Origin: Chitinophagales bacterium
GTDB lineage: Bacteria > Bacteroidota > Bacteroidia > Chitinophagales > Chitinophagaceae
Assembly: GCA_026936105.1 (NCBI GenBank)
Contig: JAIXKI010000011.1
Location: 52,173-116,172, forward strand
DNA length: 64,000 nt
Direction: 5' to 3'
The translations under genes and the position numbers were made by a program. This document shows, in pieces, positions 8,922 through 17,503 of this stretch; position 1 is the first letter of the stretch; every line of letters starts with the position of its first letter. Under the pieces are notes generated by a model. That model did no database searches. It was not told where the DNA came from and was given only the letters and a program-made list of their open reading frames with translations.

Positions 8922-8954
8922 CTGTATTTTCACTCCCGATGGCTACCGGGATAA

Positions 8955-10283
8955 TCAATACCTGTAATGCTCCGGCTTGTAGGGCCCATCCTTGGGGATG
9001 TTGAGATAATCGGCCTGCTCCGGTGTCAGCTCATCCAGTTCCACACCGATCTTCCTTAAATGAAGCCGGGCCACTTTTTCATCGAGGTGCTTGGGCAGCA
9101 CGTACACTTTGTTCTCGTAATTCTTATGATTTTTCCAGAGTTCTATCTGTGCCAGCGTCTGATTGGTGAATGAATTGCTCATTACAAAACTCGGATGGCC
9201 GGTAGCACAACCGAGATTTACCAGGCGCCCTTCTGCTAATAAAATAATTTCTTTCCCATCAATATTGTAAAGATCCACCTGGGGTTTGATGGTGTCTTTG
9301 GTGTGACCGTAATTATTATTGAGCCAGGCAACATCGATTTCAATATCGAAGTGGCCGATGTTGCAAACCACAGCTTTGTCTTTCATGCTGCGGAAATGCT
9401 TTTCGGTGATCAGGTCGCGGCAGCCGCTGGCCGTGACGATGATGTCCGCTTCTTTCACGGCATCCACCATTTTCTTTACTTCATATCCATCCATGGCTGC
9501 CTGCAGTGCGCAGATCGGATCTATCTCGGTTACAATCACACGGCATCCTGCCCCCCGAAGAGAAGCGGCAGACCCTTTACCCACATCACCATATCCGCCT
9601 ACAACGGCAACTTTTCCTGCCAGCATCAGGTCGGTGGCACGGCGGATGGCATCCACCAGGCTTTCTTTACAACCGTATTTGTTATCGAATTTTGATTTGG
9701 TCACCGAATCATTCACATTGATGGCCGGCAAAGGGAGAGTGCCTTTTTCCATTCTTTCATACAGGCGGTGAACGCCGGTTGTCGTCTCTTCAGAAATTCC
9801 TTTTACATGTTGTACCAGTTCCGGGTATTTATCCAATACCATGTTGGTGAGGTCGCCACCATCATCGAGGATCATGTTCAGGGGACGGTCAGCGCTGCCA
9901 AAGAACAAGGTCTGCTCGATACACCAGTCAGCTTCTTCAACGGTTTCTCCTTTCCAGGCAAATACTCCGATGCCTGCTGCGGCAATGGCTGCTGCGGCAT
10001 GGTCCTGGGTGGAGAAGATGTTGCATGAACTCCATTTCACTTCAGCGCCCAGTTCGATCAGTGTTTCTATCAACACAGCGGTCTGAATGGTCATGTGAAG
10101 ACAGCCTGCTATCCTTGCCCCTTTCAATGGTTTGGAGGCGCCGTACTCTTTGCGGAGCGACATCAGCCCGGGCATCTCTGCTTCGGCAAGACGGATCTCC
10201 TTGCGGCCCCATTCAGCAAGGGACAGGTCTTTTACTTTATAAGGAAGTTTGAAATCTATTTTCAGTGAAGTTGCAGATGACAT
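8955..10283 (-). CDS. ahcY: Adenosylhomocysteinase (S-adenosyl-L-homocysteine hydrolase)
   Basis: Cytosolic, NAD-dependent enzyme of 442 aa that splits S-adenosylhomocysteine into adenosine and homocysteine, removing the product inhibitor of methyltransferases. The NAD-binding Rossmann motif is [13 protein letters not shown]. The substrate region ([36 protein letters not shown]) and the typical C-terminus ending KPEHYRY are present. Length is normal for the family. It stands alone on the minus strand with its own terminator. It is divergent from the Lrp-type regulator at 10425, and an inverted repeat lies between the two (10337-10359). Confidence 0.97.
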   Translation of the reverse strand: MSSATSLKIDFKLPYKVKDLSLAEWGRKEIRLAEAEMPGLMSLRKEYGASKPLKGARIAGCLHMTIQTAVLIETLIELGAEVKWSSCNIFSTQDHAAAAIAAAGIGVFAWKGETVEEADWCIEQTLFFGSADRPLNMILDDGGDLTNMVLDKYPELVQHVKGISEETTTGVHRLYERMEKGTLPLPAINVNDSVTKSKFDNKYGCKESLVDAIRRATDLMLAGKVAVVGGYGDVGKGSAASLRGAGCRVIVTEIDPICALQAAMDGYEVKKMVDAVKEADIIVTASGCRDLITEKHFRSMKDKAVVCNIGHFDIEIDVAWLNNNYGHTKDTIKPQVDLYNIDGKEIILLAEGRLVNLGCATGHPSFVMSNSFTNQTLAQIELWKNHKNYENKVYVLPKHLDEKVARLHLRKIGVELDELTPEQADYLNIPKDGPYKPEHYRY

Positions 10284-10336
10284 AAATGAATAGTATGGGT
10301 TTGATTAAAAAAAATGATGAACATACAAAGTTAAAG

Positions 10337-10359
10337 CGATTAGGTGAAACGGCTAATCG
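10337..10359. promoter_or_regulatory. Inverted repeat between ahcY and the Lrp-type regulator
   Basis: CGATTAG (10337-10343) and CTAATCG (10353-10359) form a perfect 7-bp inverted repeat with a 9-bp gap, followed by five Ts on the plus strand. It could be an operator for the adjacent Lrp/AsnC protein or an attenuator-like hairpin. Its central position between two divergent genes favours a regulatory role. Function is inferred only. Confidence 0.45.
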
Positions 10360-10424
10360 TTTTTGATAATATAGAATAAAAAGTAAGTAAATTCGTTAAT
10401 CATGGAATAAACAACTATAGACAG

Positions 10425-10919
10425 ATGCCAAAGCCCTCCAAAAGAGAAGAATTCACTACGCCGCTGAAACTGGATGTCAAAGACCTCTCCATTTTACGGC
10501 TGCTACAGCAGAATGCCAGGATCACCGTAAAAGAGATCTCCGACAAAGTACATCTCAGCACCACGCCCGTTTTTGAACGGATCAAATGGATGGAAGAGAA
10601 AGGAGTGATCAGGCAGTATGCAGCGCTGATAGACCATTCCAAAGTGAAAAAAGAACTGATGGTGATTTGTTATGTGGCGCTGAAACAGCATAGCAAGGCC
10701 GCCGGCACCAAATTCATAAAAGCGATCCATGAAATGGATGAAGTGATCGAATGTTTCAGCATCTCGGGAGAGTTTGATTTCATTATGAAGGTGGTTACGG
10801 AAAACATGAATACTTATTATGACTTTCATGTGAACCGCCTTGGTGAGATCGAAAACATCGGGAACGTACAAAGCGTATTTGTGATGGGTGTCGTCAAACA
10901 GACACTGGTCAGGATCTGA
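10425..10919 (+). CDS. Lrp/AsnC family transcriptional regulator
   Basis: 164 aa. The N-terminal winged helix-turn-helix runs from LDVKDLSILRLLQQNARITV through VHLSTTPVFERIKWMEEKGV. The C-terminal part is the alpha-beta RAM domain (LMVICYVALKQHSKAAGTKF, FDFIMKVVTENM), which binds amino acids and drives oligomer formation. Members control amino-acid metabolism genes in response to small ligands. The effector here is unknown. The gene is divergent from ahcY, which suggests, without proving, a link to methionine or SAM metabolism. Confidence 0.93.
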   Translation: MPKPSKREEFTTPLKLDVKDLSILRLLQQNARITVKEISDKVHLSTTPVFERIKWMEEKGVIRQYAALIDHSKVKKELMVICYVALKQHSKAAGTKFIKAIHEMDEVIECFSISGEFDFIMKVVTENMNTYYDFHVNRLGEIENIGNVQSVFVMGVVKQTLVRI

Positions 10920-10969
10920 AACAGATGTGAATGTCCAACAGAAACTCCGCGTAAAGATTTTTATCATGA

Positions 10970-10977
10970 TATCTTTG
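10970..10977 (+). promoter_or_regulatory. -7 promoter box of the M23-like gene
   Basis: TATCTTTG matches the Bacteroidota -7 consensus TAnnTTTG. Transcription would begin near 10983-10985. That leaves almost no leader for an ATG at 10989 but a normal one for the ATG at 11013, which supports the latter start. No good -33 box was seen. Confidence 0.45.
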
Positions 10978-11012
10978 TAAAAGACCGGATGAAAAATTAC
11001 CGGGCATTGATC

Positions 11013-11477
11013 ATGAGAATTCACATTTATATTTTGCTGATCCCACTGATCTTATTTTCTTTCCTTGCTTCGGCACAAAGAAGACCTAAGCCGGACACTC
11101 TGCAATTACCGCTTATCTGTCCGTTTGAACATGGATATAAGCCGGCGCTTAAAGAAGCTTACAACTGGGATCCCTCCGATAAAAAAGTGGTGATGATCGG
11201 TAAAACAGATACGGTAGTGCGAAGCTGTAATAATGCCACCGTGGTTAAGGTGGAGCCTGCCGAAGAAGGGAGTTACGAGATCGTCATCAATGCCGGCGAT
11301 TATTATTTCTGGTATCATGGCAATATAAAGCCTTCGGTAAAAATAGGGGAGAAGGTAAAAGCGGGGCAGGCATTGGGAATTTATTCGCCGGGGACGGAAC
11401 TTGAATTCAGGATGTACAAGGATGAAGAGATGATGGATGCAGGTAAATTGTTGAATTGTGAAACAGTTGAAAGCTGA
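11013..11477 (+). CDS. Secreted M23/LytM-like (lysostaphin fold) protein, probably degenerate
   Basis: The protein is 154 aa from this start. A hydrophobic signal peptide (MRIHIYILLIPLILFSFLAS, then AQ) is followed by a short domain with the M23 pattern: a beta strand with YYFWYHGN, then VKIGEKVKAGQALGIYSPG, typical of LytM-type metallopeptidases. The usual zinc ligands are not all visible (no clear HxH after the G.xLGxYS strand). It may therefore be a non-enzymatic factor that binds or regulates cell-wall hydrolases. An ATG at 10989 in the same frame is possible but fits the promoter box and signal peptide less well. Confidence 0.7.
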   Translation: MRIHIYILLIPLILFSFLASAQRRPKPDTLQLPLICPFEHGYKPALKEAYNWDPSDKKVVMIGKTDTVVRSCNNATVVKVEPAEEGSYEIVINAGDYYFWYHGNIKPSVKIGEKVKAGQALGIYSPGTELEFRMYKDEEMMDAGKLLNCETVES

Positions 11478-11513
11478 AATAAGATCCCCACTCACAATAT
11501 TAGAGATTCACCC

Positions 11514-12002
11514 TCATATCTTTTTCTCCATTACATAGTCATTCATAAAAAATCCATTACCGATGTCGAAGTCGGCTTCGTAAAGAATGACGAATCCCAG
11601 TTTTTCATAAAAATCTTTTGCTTTATTGAAACGGTTCACCTGCAATTGCAGGGCTTTTGCATTTTGAGCTTTTATTTTATCTGTAATATAATTAATAATG
11701 AATTTTCCGACCCCTTTGCCTTGTTGAGAAAGCAGCACATAGATCTTATGCAGTTTGAAGACTTCCGGTCCGGTTTGCTGATAGGATGCAAAACCTACTG
11801 GTTCCTGGTCGTAGTATGCGATGATGAACTGTGCTCCTTCCTCCATTTGTTTCTTTAATGAAGGCTCACTGTACATCATATCGAGCATGTAATCTATCTG
11901 CTTATCAGAAAGAATGGCCGCATAAGTTTGCGGCCACACCCGGGAAGTCAATTCACGTATCAGTGCAATATCATTTACCGTTGCTTCTCTGATCTTAAGC
12001 AT
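11514..12002 (-). CDS. GNAT family N-acetyltransferase
   Basis: 162 aa with the GNAT fold. The acetyl-CoA binding segment is VLLSQQGKGVGKFIINYITD (the R/Q-x-x-G-x-G/A motif), followed by ALQLQVNRFNKAKDFYEKLG. The target is unknown; proteins of this type often acetylate small molecules or peptides. The start overlaps the end of the upstream prsW-like gene by 8 bp, so the two form an operon with translational coupling. Confidence 0.92.
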   Translation of the reverse strand: MLKIREATVNDIALIRELTSRVWPQTYAAILSDKQIDYMLDMMYSEPSLKKQMEEGAQFIIAYYDQEPVGFASYQQTGPEVFKLHKIYVLLSQQGKGVGKFIINYITDKIKAQNAKALQLQVNRFNKAKDFYEKLGFVILYEADFDIGNGFFMNDYVMEKKI

Positions 12003-12717
12003 TTGGCGGAGGGGGCGTATGGTCTTTGAACATATGTCTTGATATACGCTGGTCTTTAAGGATCATCCTGCGGCATAATACCAGAGAGATGATGAATGAA
12101 ACGATGGCTCCGCTTGCTATCAAAGTATTCCCTTCATTAGGATTAACAGCCTGCTGCTGACTCAGGAAAAGGAAGAAATCAAATGTACCATGGAATATTA
12201 TGGCCCCTATGAGTCCGGTCAGCATCAATGAGATACTATTCTTCGGATTGAATTTTGCTTTTCCGACATAATAACCCATAATGATCCCGAATGTTGCATG
12301 AGCCGGCACGGTCAGAACAGCCCGGAGCATGATGACATTCATGTCCTGGTATTTCATCGCATACAGGATATTTTCAGTGGTGGCAAAGCCCATGCTTACA
12401 ATCACCGCATACACGATGCCATCCAGAGGTTCGTTAAATGCTCTCAGATTATAACTGTAAAGCCGCAAGCCAAGGAATTTGCTGAATTCCTCGCTGAACC
12501 CCACTATCAGATAACAGAATAAGGCCAATCCCATTACGGAGCCGTCATTGACAGAGCCTAATGTATTTTCAAACCACATTGCAGGAAGAATGGAAATACA
12601 TCCAAGAAAAAAGCTGATGACAAGATTCAGAATAGGTTCCTTGCTGTAAAGATCCCTGTAAAAGATGATCAGGCAGATAGCAATGCCGGGAGCAGCTCCC
12701 AGAATAACGTATTCCAT
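11995..12717 (-). CDS. PrsW family intramembrane metalloprotease
   Basis: 240 aa with about seven hydrophobic helices. The signature E76-E77 lies in GFSEEFSKFLGLR, and the later motifs GFATTENILYA, PAHATFGIIMGYY and FHGTFDF supply the His and Asp/Glu residues of the predicted metal site. In Bacillus PrsW performs site-1 cleavage of an anti-sigma factor. The substrate here is unknown and no anti-sigma gene lies next to it. It is co-transcribed with the GNAT gene downstream. Confidence 0.9.
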   Translation of the reverse strand: MEYVILGAAPGIAICLIIFYRDLYSKEPILNLVISFFLGCISILPAMWFENTLGSVNDGSVMGLALFCYLIVGFSEEFSKFLGLRLYSYNLRAFNEPLDGIVYAVIVSMGFATTENILYAMKYQDMNVIMLRAVLTVPAHATFGIIMGYYVGKAKFNPKNSISLMLTGLIGAIIFHGTFDFFLFLSQQQAVNPNEGNTLIASGAIVSFIISLVLCRRMILKDQRISRHMFKDHTPPPPNA

Positions 12718-12785
12718 GATTAAGGATTTAAATGGAAAGATAAAGAAATGATTTAATAAATGCTAACCGTTTCAGGATATAAAAA

Positions 12786-12811
12786 AAAACCGTCCTGAAT
12801 GTGGCGGTTTT
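12786..12811 (-). terminator. Terminator of icd
   Basis: AAAACCG (12786-12792) and CGGTTTT (12805-12811) form the stem, and nine Ts follow on the minus strand. It lies 19 bp past the icd stop codon. Confidence 0.75.
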
Positions 12812-12829
12812 CTGCTGTTCTTTTAAAAA

Positions 12830-14062
12830 TTACAGTTTTATTTTCTTCCTGAGATTGTTGTCAAGTTCATCCAGGAATTCTTCCGTATATAAATAGTGTT
12901 CACCATGATTCACTTTATTTCCGTGAATGCAGACGGCGAGGTCTTTGGTCATCTTTCCTGACTCTACCGTTTCCACGCAAACTGTTTCCAATGCATGGCT
13001 GAAATCAATTAAAGGCTGATTTTTGTCCAGCTTTCCTCGGAATGCAAGGCCCCGGGTCCATGCAAAAATAGAAGCGATCGGGTTGGTGGAAGTGGGGTTC
13101 CCTTTCTGATGCTCCCTGTAGTGCCTTGTCACAGTTCCGTGCGCAGCTTCTGCTTCCATCGTATTTCCATCGGGAGTTACCAGGGTAGAAGTCATTAATC
13201 CCAGGGATCCGAAGCCCTGTGCTACTGTGTCGCTTTGCACATCCCCATCATAGTTTTTACAGGCCCATACAAAATTACCATGCCATTTCAAGGCGCTTGC
13301 CACCATGTCATCAATCAGTCTGTGTTCGTAAGTGATACCGGCTGCTTCAAATTTTGTTTTGAATTCATTTTCATAGATCTCCTGGAATATGTCTTTGAAA
13401 CGGCCGTCATATTTTTTAAGGATAGTGTTTTTTGTAGAGAAATATAAAGGCCATTTTTTCAGCAACGCCTGGTTGAAGCAGGCATGGGCAAATCCTCTGA
13501 TGCTTTCATCGGTGTTGTACATAGCCAGCGCCACTCCATCGCCTTTGAAATTATACACTTCATGTTCCTGTACGGTTCCGTCTTCACCTTCAAAGCGGAT
13601 GGTAAGTTTTCCTTTGCCTTTGGTCACGAAATCCGAAGCCCGGTATTGATCGCCGAATGCATGACGGCCAATGCAGATGGGAGCGGTCCAGTTAGGCACC
13701 AGCCTCGGCACATTATTACAAACGATCGGTTCCCTGAAAACGGTTCCGTCAAGGATGTTGCGGATGGTACCGTTGGGGCTTTTCCACATGTGTTTCAGGT
13801 TGAACTCTTTTACTCTTGCTTCGTCCGGGGTGATGGTGGCACACTTGATACCAACCCCGTATTCCCTGATCGCATGGGCTGCATCAATGGTCACCTGGTC
13901 GTCAGTAGCATCACGATGCTGGATGCTCAGGTCATAATATTTGATATCAATATCCAGGTAGGGGAGGATCAGCTTGTCTTTGATGAATTTCCAGATAATC
14001 CGGGTCATTTCATCTCCATCCAACTCAACTACCGGGTTGGCTACTTTGATTTTTTGAGGCAT
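12830..14062 (-). CDS. icd: Isocitrate dehydrogenase, NADP-dependent (dimeric, eukaryote-like type)
   Basis: 410 aa. It converts isocitrate to 2-oxoglutarate in the TCA cycle. The sequence is of the eukaryote-like homodimeric class ([20 protein letters not shown] at the start, [20 protein letters not shown] for substrate binding, [15 protein letters not shown] near the coenzyme site) and not the E. coli Icd class. Length fits. It is single on its strand, with its own terminator and a leader of about 165 bp shared with the divergent Crp/Fnr gene. Confidence 0.96.
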   Translation of the reverse strand: MPQKIKVANPVVELDGDEMTRIIWKFIKDKLILPYLDIDIKYYDLSIQHRDATDDQVTIDAAHAIREYGVGIKCATITPDEARVKEFNLKHMWKSPNGTIRNILDGTVFREPIVCNNVPRLVPNWTAPICIGRHAFGDQYRASDFVTKGKGKLTIRFEGEDGTVQEHEVYNFKGDGVALAMYNTDESIRGFAHACFNQALLKKWPLYFSTKNTILKKYDGRFKDIFQEIYENEFKTKFEAAGITYEHRLIDDMVASALKWHGNFVWACKNYDGDVQSDTVAQGFGSLGLMTSTLVTPDGNTMEAEAAHGTVTRHYREHQKGNPTSTNPIASIFAWTRGLAFRGKLDKNQPLIDFSHALETVCVETVESGKMTKDLAVCIHGNKVNHGEHYLYTEEFLDELDNNLRKKIKL

Positions 14063-14212
14063 AGATCCTTTAATTTAAGATTTGAAATTTAAGAGTGTGC
14101 AAAGCTAAGGCTTTGCAGACAGTTCCGGGATATTTCGGCTTTTAAAATCATGGTTCTGGATTAATTTTTGATAATAGAGATTGACAAGTAAAGACAATTT
14201 CGTAACTTTTTT

Positions 14213-14220
14213 GAGGAGGA
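14213..14220 (+). promoter_or_regulatory. Strong Shine-Dalgarno deciding a GTG start
   Basis: GAGGAGGA ends seven bases before GTG at 14228. A canonical Shine-Dalgarno this strong is unusual in Bacteroidota, where most genes lack one. It supports the GTG, since no in-frame ATG lies nearby; the ATG at 14232 is in another frame. Confidence 0.7.
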
Positions 14221-14227
14221 AATAATT

Positions 14228-14842
14228 GTGGATGCCATTACTCCTTTTTTCAGCTACCTGAAAAGATTCGGAGAAATTTCTGAACAGGAATTCCGTGAAT
14301 ATCTGTTGCCCATCATCAAAGTCAGAAAATTTTCAAAAAGAAATATCATTACCGAAGCAGGAAAAGTGGAGCACTATTTTAATTTCATTGTAAAAGGGCT
14401 TGTCAGGAAATTTTATAAACGCACCGGGGCAAAACAGGGAGAGGTCAGTACACAGATCTCTGTGGAGAATCATATTATTTTAAGCCAGGAATCTTTCCAC
14501 AGCCGCCTTCCCTCTGAGTACACTATTGAAGCGCTGGAACCAACCCTGCTGGTTTCCATTCATCATGATGACCTTGAAAAAATGTATCTCCGTTCGCATA
14601 AGATGGAACATTTCGGACGCATGGTCATTACGTATGCCATGGTGGTCAAAGACCGCTGGCAAATGCAGCAGGTGAAAATGACTCCGAGGGAAAGGTTTAT
14701 CAACTTTGTAACAAAGAATCCTGAACTGATGAGGCGTGTACCTCAGAAATATCTTGCATCATTTCTCAATATAAAGCCGGAAACATTCAGCAGGTTCAAA
14801 CATATTCTCAGAACTCATTCAATAAGATCTAATACGAATTGA
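14228..14842 (+). CDS. Crp/Fnr family transcriptional regulator
   Basis: 204 aa from a GTG start. The N-terminal cyclic-nucleotide-binding beta barrel spans about 25-120 (ITEAGKVEHYFNFIVKGLVR). The C-terminal helix-turn-helix is RVPQKYLASFLNIKPETFSR. The barrel lacks the classical cAMP-binding phosphate cassette (GE.AL....R..T), as is usual for Bacteroidota members, so the ligand is unknown. Neighbours are divergent icd and convergent mntH; no target can be read from context. Confidence 0.9.
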   Translation: MDAITPFFSYLKRFGEISEQEFREYLLPIIKVRKFSKRNIITEAGKVEHYFNFIVKGLVRKFYKRTGAKQGEVSTQISVENHIILSQESFHSRLPSEYTIEALEPTLLVSIHHDDLEKMYLRSHKMEHFGRMVITYAMVVKDRWQMQQVKMTPRERFINFVTKNPELMRRVPQKYLASFLNIKPETFSRFKHILRTHSIRSNTN

Positions 14843-14852
14843 CCCCTTATTA

Positions 14853-16745
14853 TCACACATTCACTACCAATACCGGAATATTCAGTTCGTGGCGCACCGA
14901 GTTGATCGTTTCCCCATAGATCAGGTCTTTAAAACCTTTATGCCGGTGGCCTCCGATGATGAGCATCTCTGCTTCCGATTCTTTCACCAGCCGGACGATC
15001 TCCCTGATACGGTTGCCATATCCGAGTTTTGCTTCAGCCTGAAATCCGCGGTCTTTCAATTCCTGTGCATAGAACTCAAGATGTTCCTTGTCTTTTTGTG
15101 TTTCCATATCATCACTCTGCTTGCGGTATAGTTTAGCAGGTACACTTTCCACGATATGGATCAGTGTATAGCGGCTGCCCGTACTGCCTTGTCCGATGGC
15201 ATGTGAAAGGAGGATCTTATCTTTTTCGCTGAAATCAAGAGCGATGGCTATCTTTTCATACTTGGGAATGGTGAGCGTCTGCAGCCCGGTAGCTTCATGG
15301 TGTAATCTCATAGACAAAGTGCGCCCCATGCGTTTAAATAAGGGATAGGCAAATGCTATCAGTAACAAAGCAATAAACAAAAAGCCGGAGATCAGTATTA
15401 TTATTTTCCAGAACATATTACCTGAACCGATAAAATAATCGTAAGCTTCAATGGCCACCATGCGTATGTTGAGGTATGCCAGTATCAGTGAAACTGCCCA
15501 TGCAAAGATCTTTGTTACCGGTCCGATGGCAAAATGGCCCATCGTTTTTTTATCGCTGACAAAATGAATGAGTGGAATAATGGCAAAGCTCAGTTGCATG
15601 CTGAGGATGACCTGGCTGAGCACGAGAAGATTGTCCACATCATTCTCTCCATTGATCAGAATGACGATCACTGCAGGGATGATGGCAATGACACGGGTGA
15701 TCAGCCTTCGCATCCAGGGATTGATACGCAGGTGCAGGTATCCTTCCATCACTACCTGTCCTGCCAAAGTTCCTGTTACGGTGGAGCTCTGCCCCGCTGC
15801 AATCAGGGCAATGGCAAAAAGTATGGGCGCCAGTTTAGTTCCCAGGAATTGATCCAGCAGTTGATGCGCTTCTTTGATCTCAGCCACATCATGCCTGCCT
15901 GAAGAATGAAAGACAGCAGCGGCAAGTATCAGTATCGCCACATTCACCAGGAAGGCGAGATTCAATGCAATGGTACTGTCCCAGAAATTTAAACGCAGTG
16001 CTTTTCTGATCCCTTTATCATCCCTGTTGAATTTTCTGGTTTGCACCAGCGCCGAGTGGAGATAAAGGTTGTGTGGCATCACGGTGGCTCCGATAATGCC
16101 GATGCCAATATACAGAGCTGTGTTGTTCGGAATATTGGGAACGAATCCGGATGCTATTTCTCCGAAATTGATATTATGTCTGGCAAATAGAAGTTCTATA
16201 AAAAACGATAACCCGATAATGAAGATCAGGCTGATGATAAAGCCCTCCATTCTCCTGATGCCTAATCTTTGCAGGAGTAGCAGCAAAAAGGTATCAAGCA
16301 CTGTGATTAATACGGCCCATAAAAGAGGAATGCCGGTAAGCAGTTGCAGCCCGATGGCCATTCCCAATACTTCGGCAAGGTCGCAGGCTGCTATGGCGAT
16401 CTCTGCAAGAGCATAAAGTGTATAATTGATATAGGCGGGATAGGTTTCCCGGTTTGCCTGAGCCAGGTCTCTTCCACGGACCACGCCAAGACGCACCGAT
16501 AAACTTTGCAGCAACAGTGCCATCAGGTTGCTCATGAGCAGCACCCATATCAGTTTATAACCGAACTGGCTTCCGCCCTGCAGGTCGGTGGCCCAGTTCC
16601 CCGGATCCATGTAGCCCACGCTGATCAGGTATGCCGGACCAAAAAAAGAGAAGATCCTTTTCCACATCGAAGGCTGCGGTATTGTGGTGTCAACACTTTC
16701 GTGAACATCACTCAGCGAAAGATCATGATGGCGCTTAGGCTCCAT
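14853..16745 (-). CDS. mntH: NRAMP-family Mn2+/Fe2+ transporter fused to a UspA domain
   Basis: 630 aa. Residues about 25-460 are an NRAMP transporter with the metal-binding motifs DPGNW in helix 1 and MPHNLYLHS in helix 6. Proton-coupled uptake of manganese or iron is the family function. The C-terminal 145 residues form a universal-stress (UspA) domain beginning KIAIALDFSEKDK, with the nucleotide-loop-like GGHRHKGFKDLIYGETINSV and ending IPVLVVNV. Standard MntH is about 400-450 aa, so the fusion is real and in frame. The gene overlaps the upstream mntR by 11 bp, giving a coupled operon that is likely repressed by MntR when metal is plentiful. Confidence 0.95.
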   Translation of the reverse strand: MEPKRHHDLSLSDVHESVDTTIPQPSMWKRIFSFFGPAYLISVGYMDPGNWATDLQGGSQFGYKLIWVLLMSNLMALLLQSLSVRLGVVRGRDLAQANRETYPAYINYTLYALAEIAIAACDLAEVLGMAIGLQLLTGIPLLWAVLITVLDTFLLLLLQRLGIRRMEGFIISLIFIIGLSFFIELLFARHNINFGEIASGFVPNIPNNTALYIGIGIIGATVMPHNLYLHSALVQTRKFNRDDKGIRKALRLNFWDSTIALNLAFLVNVAILILAAAVFHSSGRHDVAEIKEAHQLLDQFLGTKLAPILFAIALIAAGQSSTVTGTLAGQVVMEGYLHLRINPWMRRLITRVIAIIPAVIVILINGENDVDNLLVLSQVILSMQLSFAIIPLIHFVSDKKTMGHFAIGPVTKIFAWAVSLILAYLNIRMVAIEAYDYFIGSGNMFWKIIILISGFLFIALLLIAFAYPLFKRMGRTLSMRLHHEATGLQTLTIPKYEKIAIALDFSEKDKILLSHAIGQGSTGSRYTLIHIVESVPAKLYRKQSDDMETQKDKEHLEFYAQELKDRGFQAEAKLGYGNRIREIVRLVKESEAEMLIIGGHRHKGFKDLIYGETINSVRHELNIPVLVVNV

Positions 16746-17400
16746 ATTTTACAAATATTTTTTTGGCCAGCATGTCGCTGATGATAAAAGGATTTTGCTG
16801 GCGCAACTTGATCTCCAGGGAATGGTCGAAATCAAATTTCTTTTTCACTTCCACTCTTGTGCCGATGGCAATATTATTATGATCCATCAATTCCAGCATG
16901 GAAGAAGACTGATCGCTTACATTGCAAACCACGGCCGATTTATTAAGTGGCATTTCGGAAAGCGGTATCTGCTGATTTTTCAGTATCCTGCCCTGGCTGT
17001 CAGGAATAGGATCGCCATGAGGGTCAAAGCGGGGGAAGCCGAGAAACTCATCCAGCTTATCCACCAGTTTTTTATTGCTTACATGTTCCAGATCTTCGGC
17101 AACAGCATGTACCTCATCCCATGAGAATTTTAGTTTTTCGGAAAGAAAATATTCCCAAAGGCGATGACGGCGGATAATACTTAAAGCGATCTTTTTTCCT
17201 TCATTGGTCAGCCGGAATCCGCGGTAGGGCTGATAATGCACCAGCTTTTTCTGTTTCAGTTTCTTCATCATGTCCGTGATGGATGCCGGTTTTGTTTGAA
17301 GAACAGCGGCCAACCCGTTGGTGGTCACGTTTTTTTCTTCCTGCTGCAGATGGAAGATTGTTTTGATATAGTTCTCTTCACTGATTGAAAAATTCAACAC
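16735..17400 (-). CDS. mntR: DtxR/MntR family metal-dependent repressor
   Basis: 221 aa. The N-terminal winged helix (NYIKTIFHLQQEEKNVTTNG, LQTKPASITDMMKKLKQKKL) is followed by the metal-binding dimerisation helices (LWEYFLSEKLKFSWDEVHAV, AEDLEHV) and the conserved FPRFDPHGDPIPD stretch. A C-terminal FeoA/SH3-like domain ends the protein. On metal binding, such repressors block transport genes. The palindrome at 17414-17429, 13 bp upstream of its start, is a plausible own operator, giving feedback control of the mntR-mntH operon. Confidence 0.94.
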   Translation of the reverse strand: MLNFSISEENYIKTIFHLQQEEKNVTTNGLAAVLQTKPASITDMMKKLKQKKLVHYQPYRGFRLTNEGKKIALSIIRRHRLWEYFLSEKLKFSWDEVHAVAEDLEHVSNKKLVDKLDEFLGFPRFDPHGDPIPDSQGRILKNQQIPLSEMPLNKSAVVCNVSDQSSSMLELMDHNNIAIGTRVEVKKKFDFDHSLEIKLRQQNPFIISDMLAKKIFVKYGA

Positions 17401-17413
17401 GACTAAAAATAAG

Positions 17414-17429
17414 TTTAGGCAAATCTAAA
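17414..17429. promoter_or_regulatory. Probable MntR/DtxR operator
   Basis: TTTAGGCAAATCTAAA is a near-perfect 16-bp inverted repeat (TTTAG...CTAAA) that closely resembles known DtxR/MntR boxes of the TTTAGG..(C)CTAAA type. It lies 13 bp upstream of the mntR start codon, where bound repressor would block the operon. It is also upstream of the divergent lipoprotein gene (17504), which could share the control. Confidence 0.7.
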
Positions 17430-17503
17430 TTATGAAAAGTTGATTTCAAAGAGAAATCCTCAGATTCACAGGAAAAACTTAAATTCGGTTTTTATTTCAT
17501 GTA

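Noticed and set aside
9303-9771. Plus-strand open frames inside ahcY (130 and 150 aa)
   Set aside because: They are antisense shadows of a strongly conserved gene, with no promoter, known motif or family likeness.
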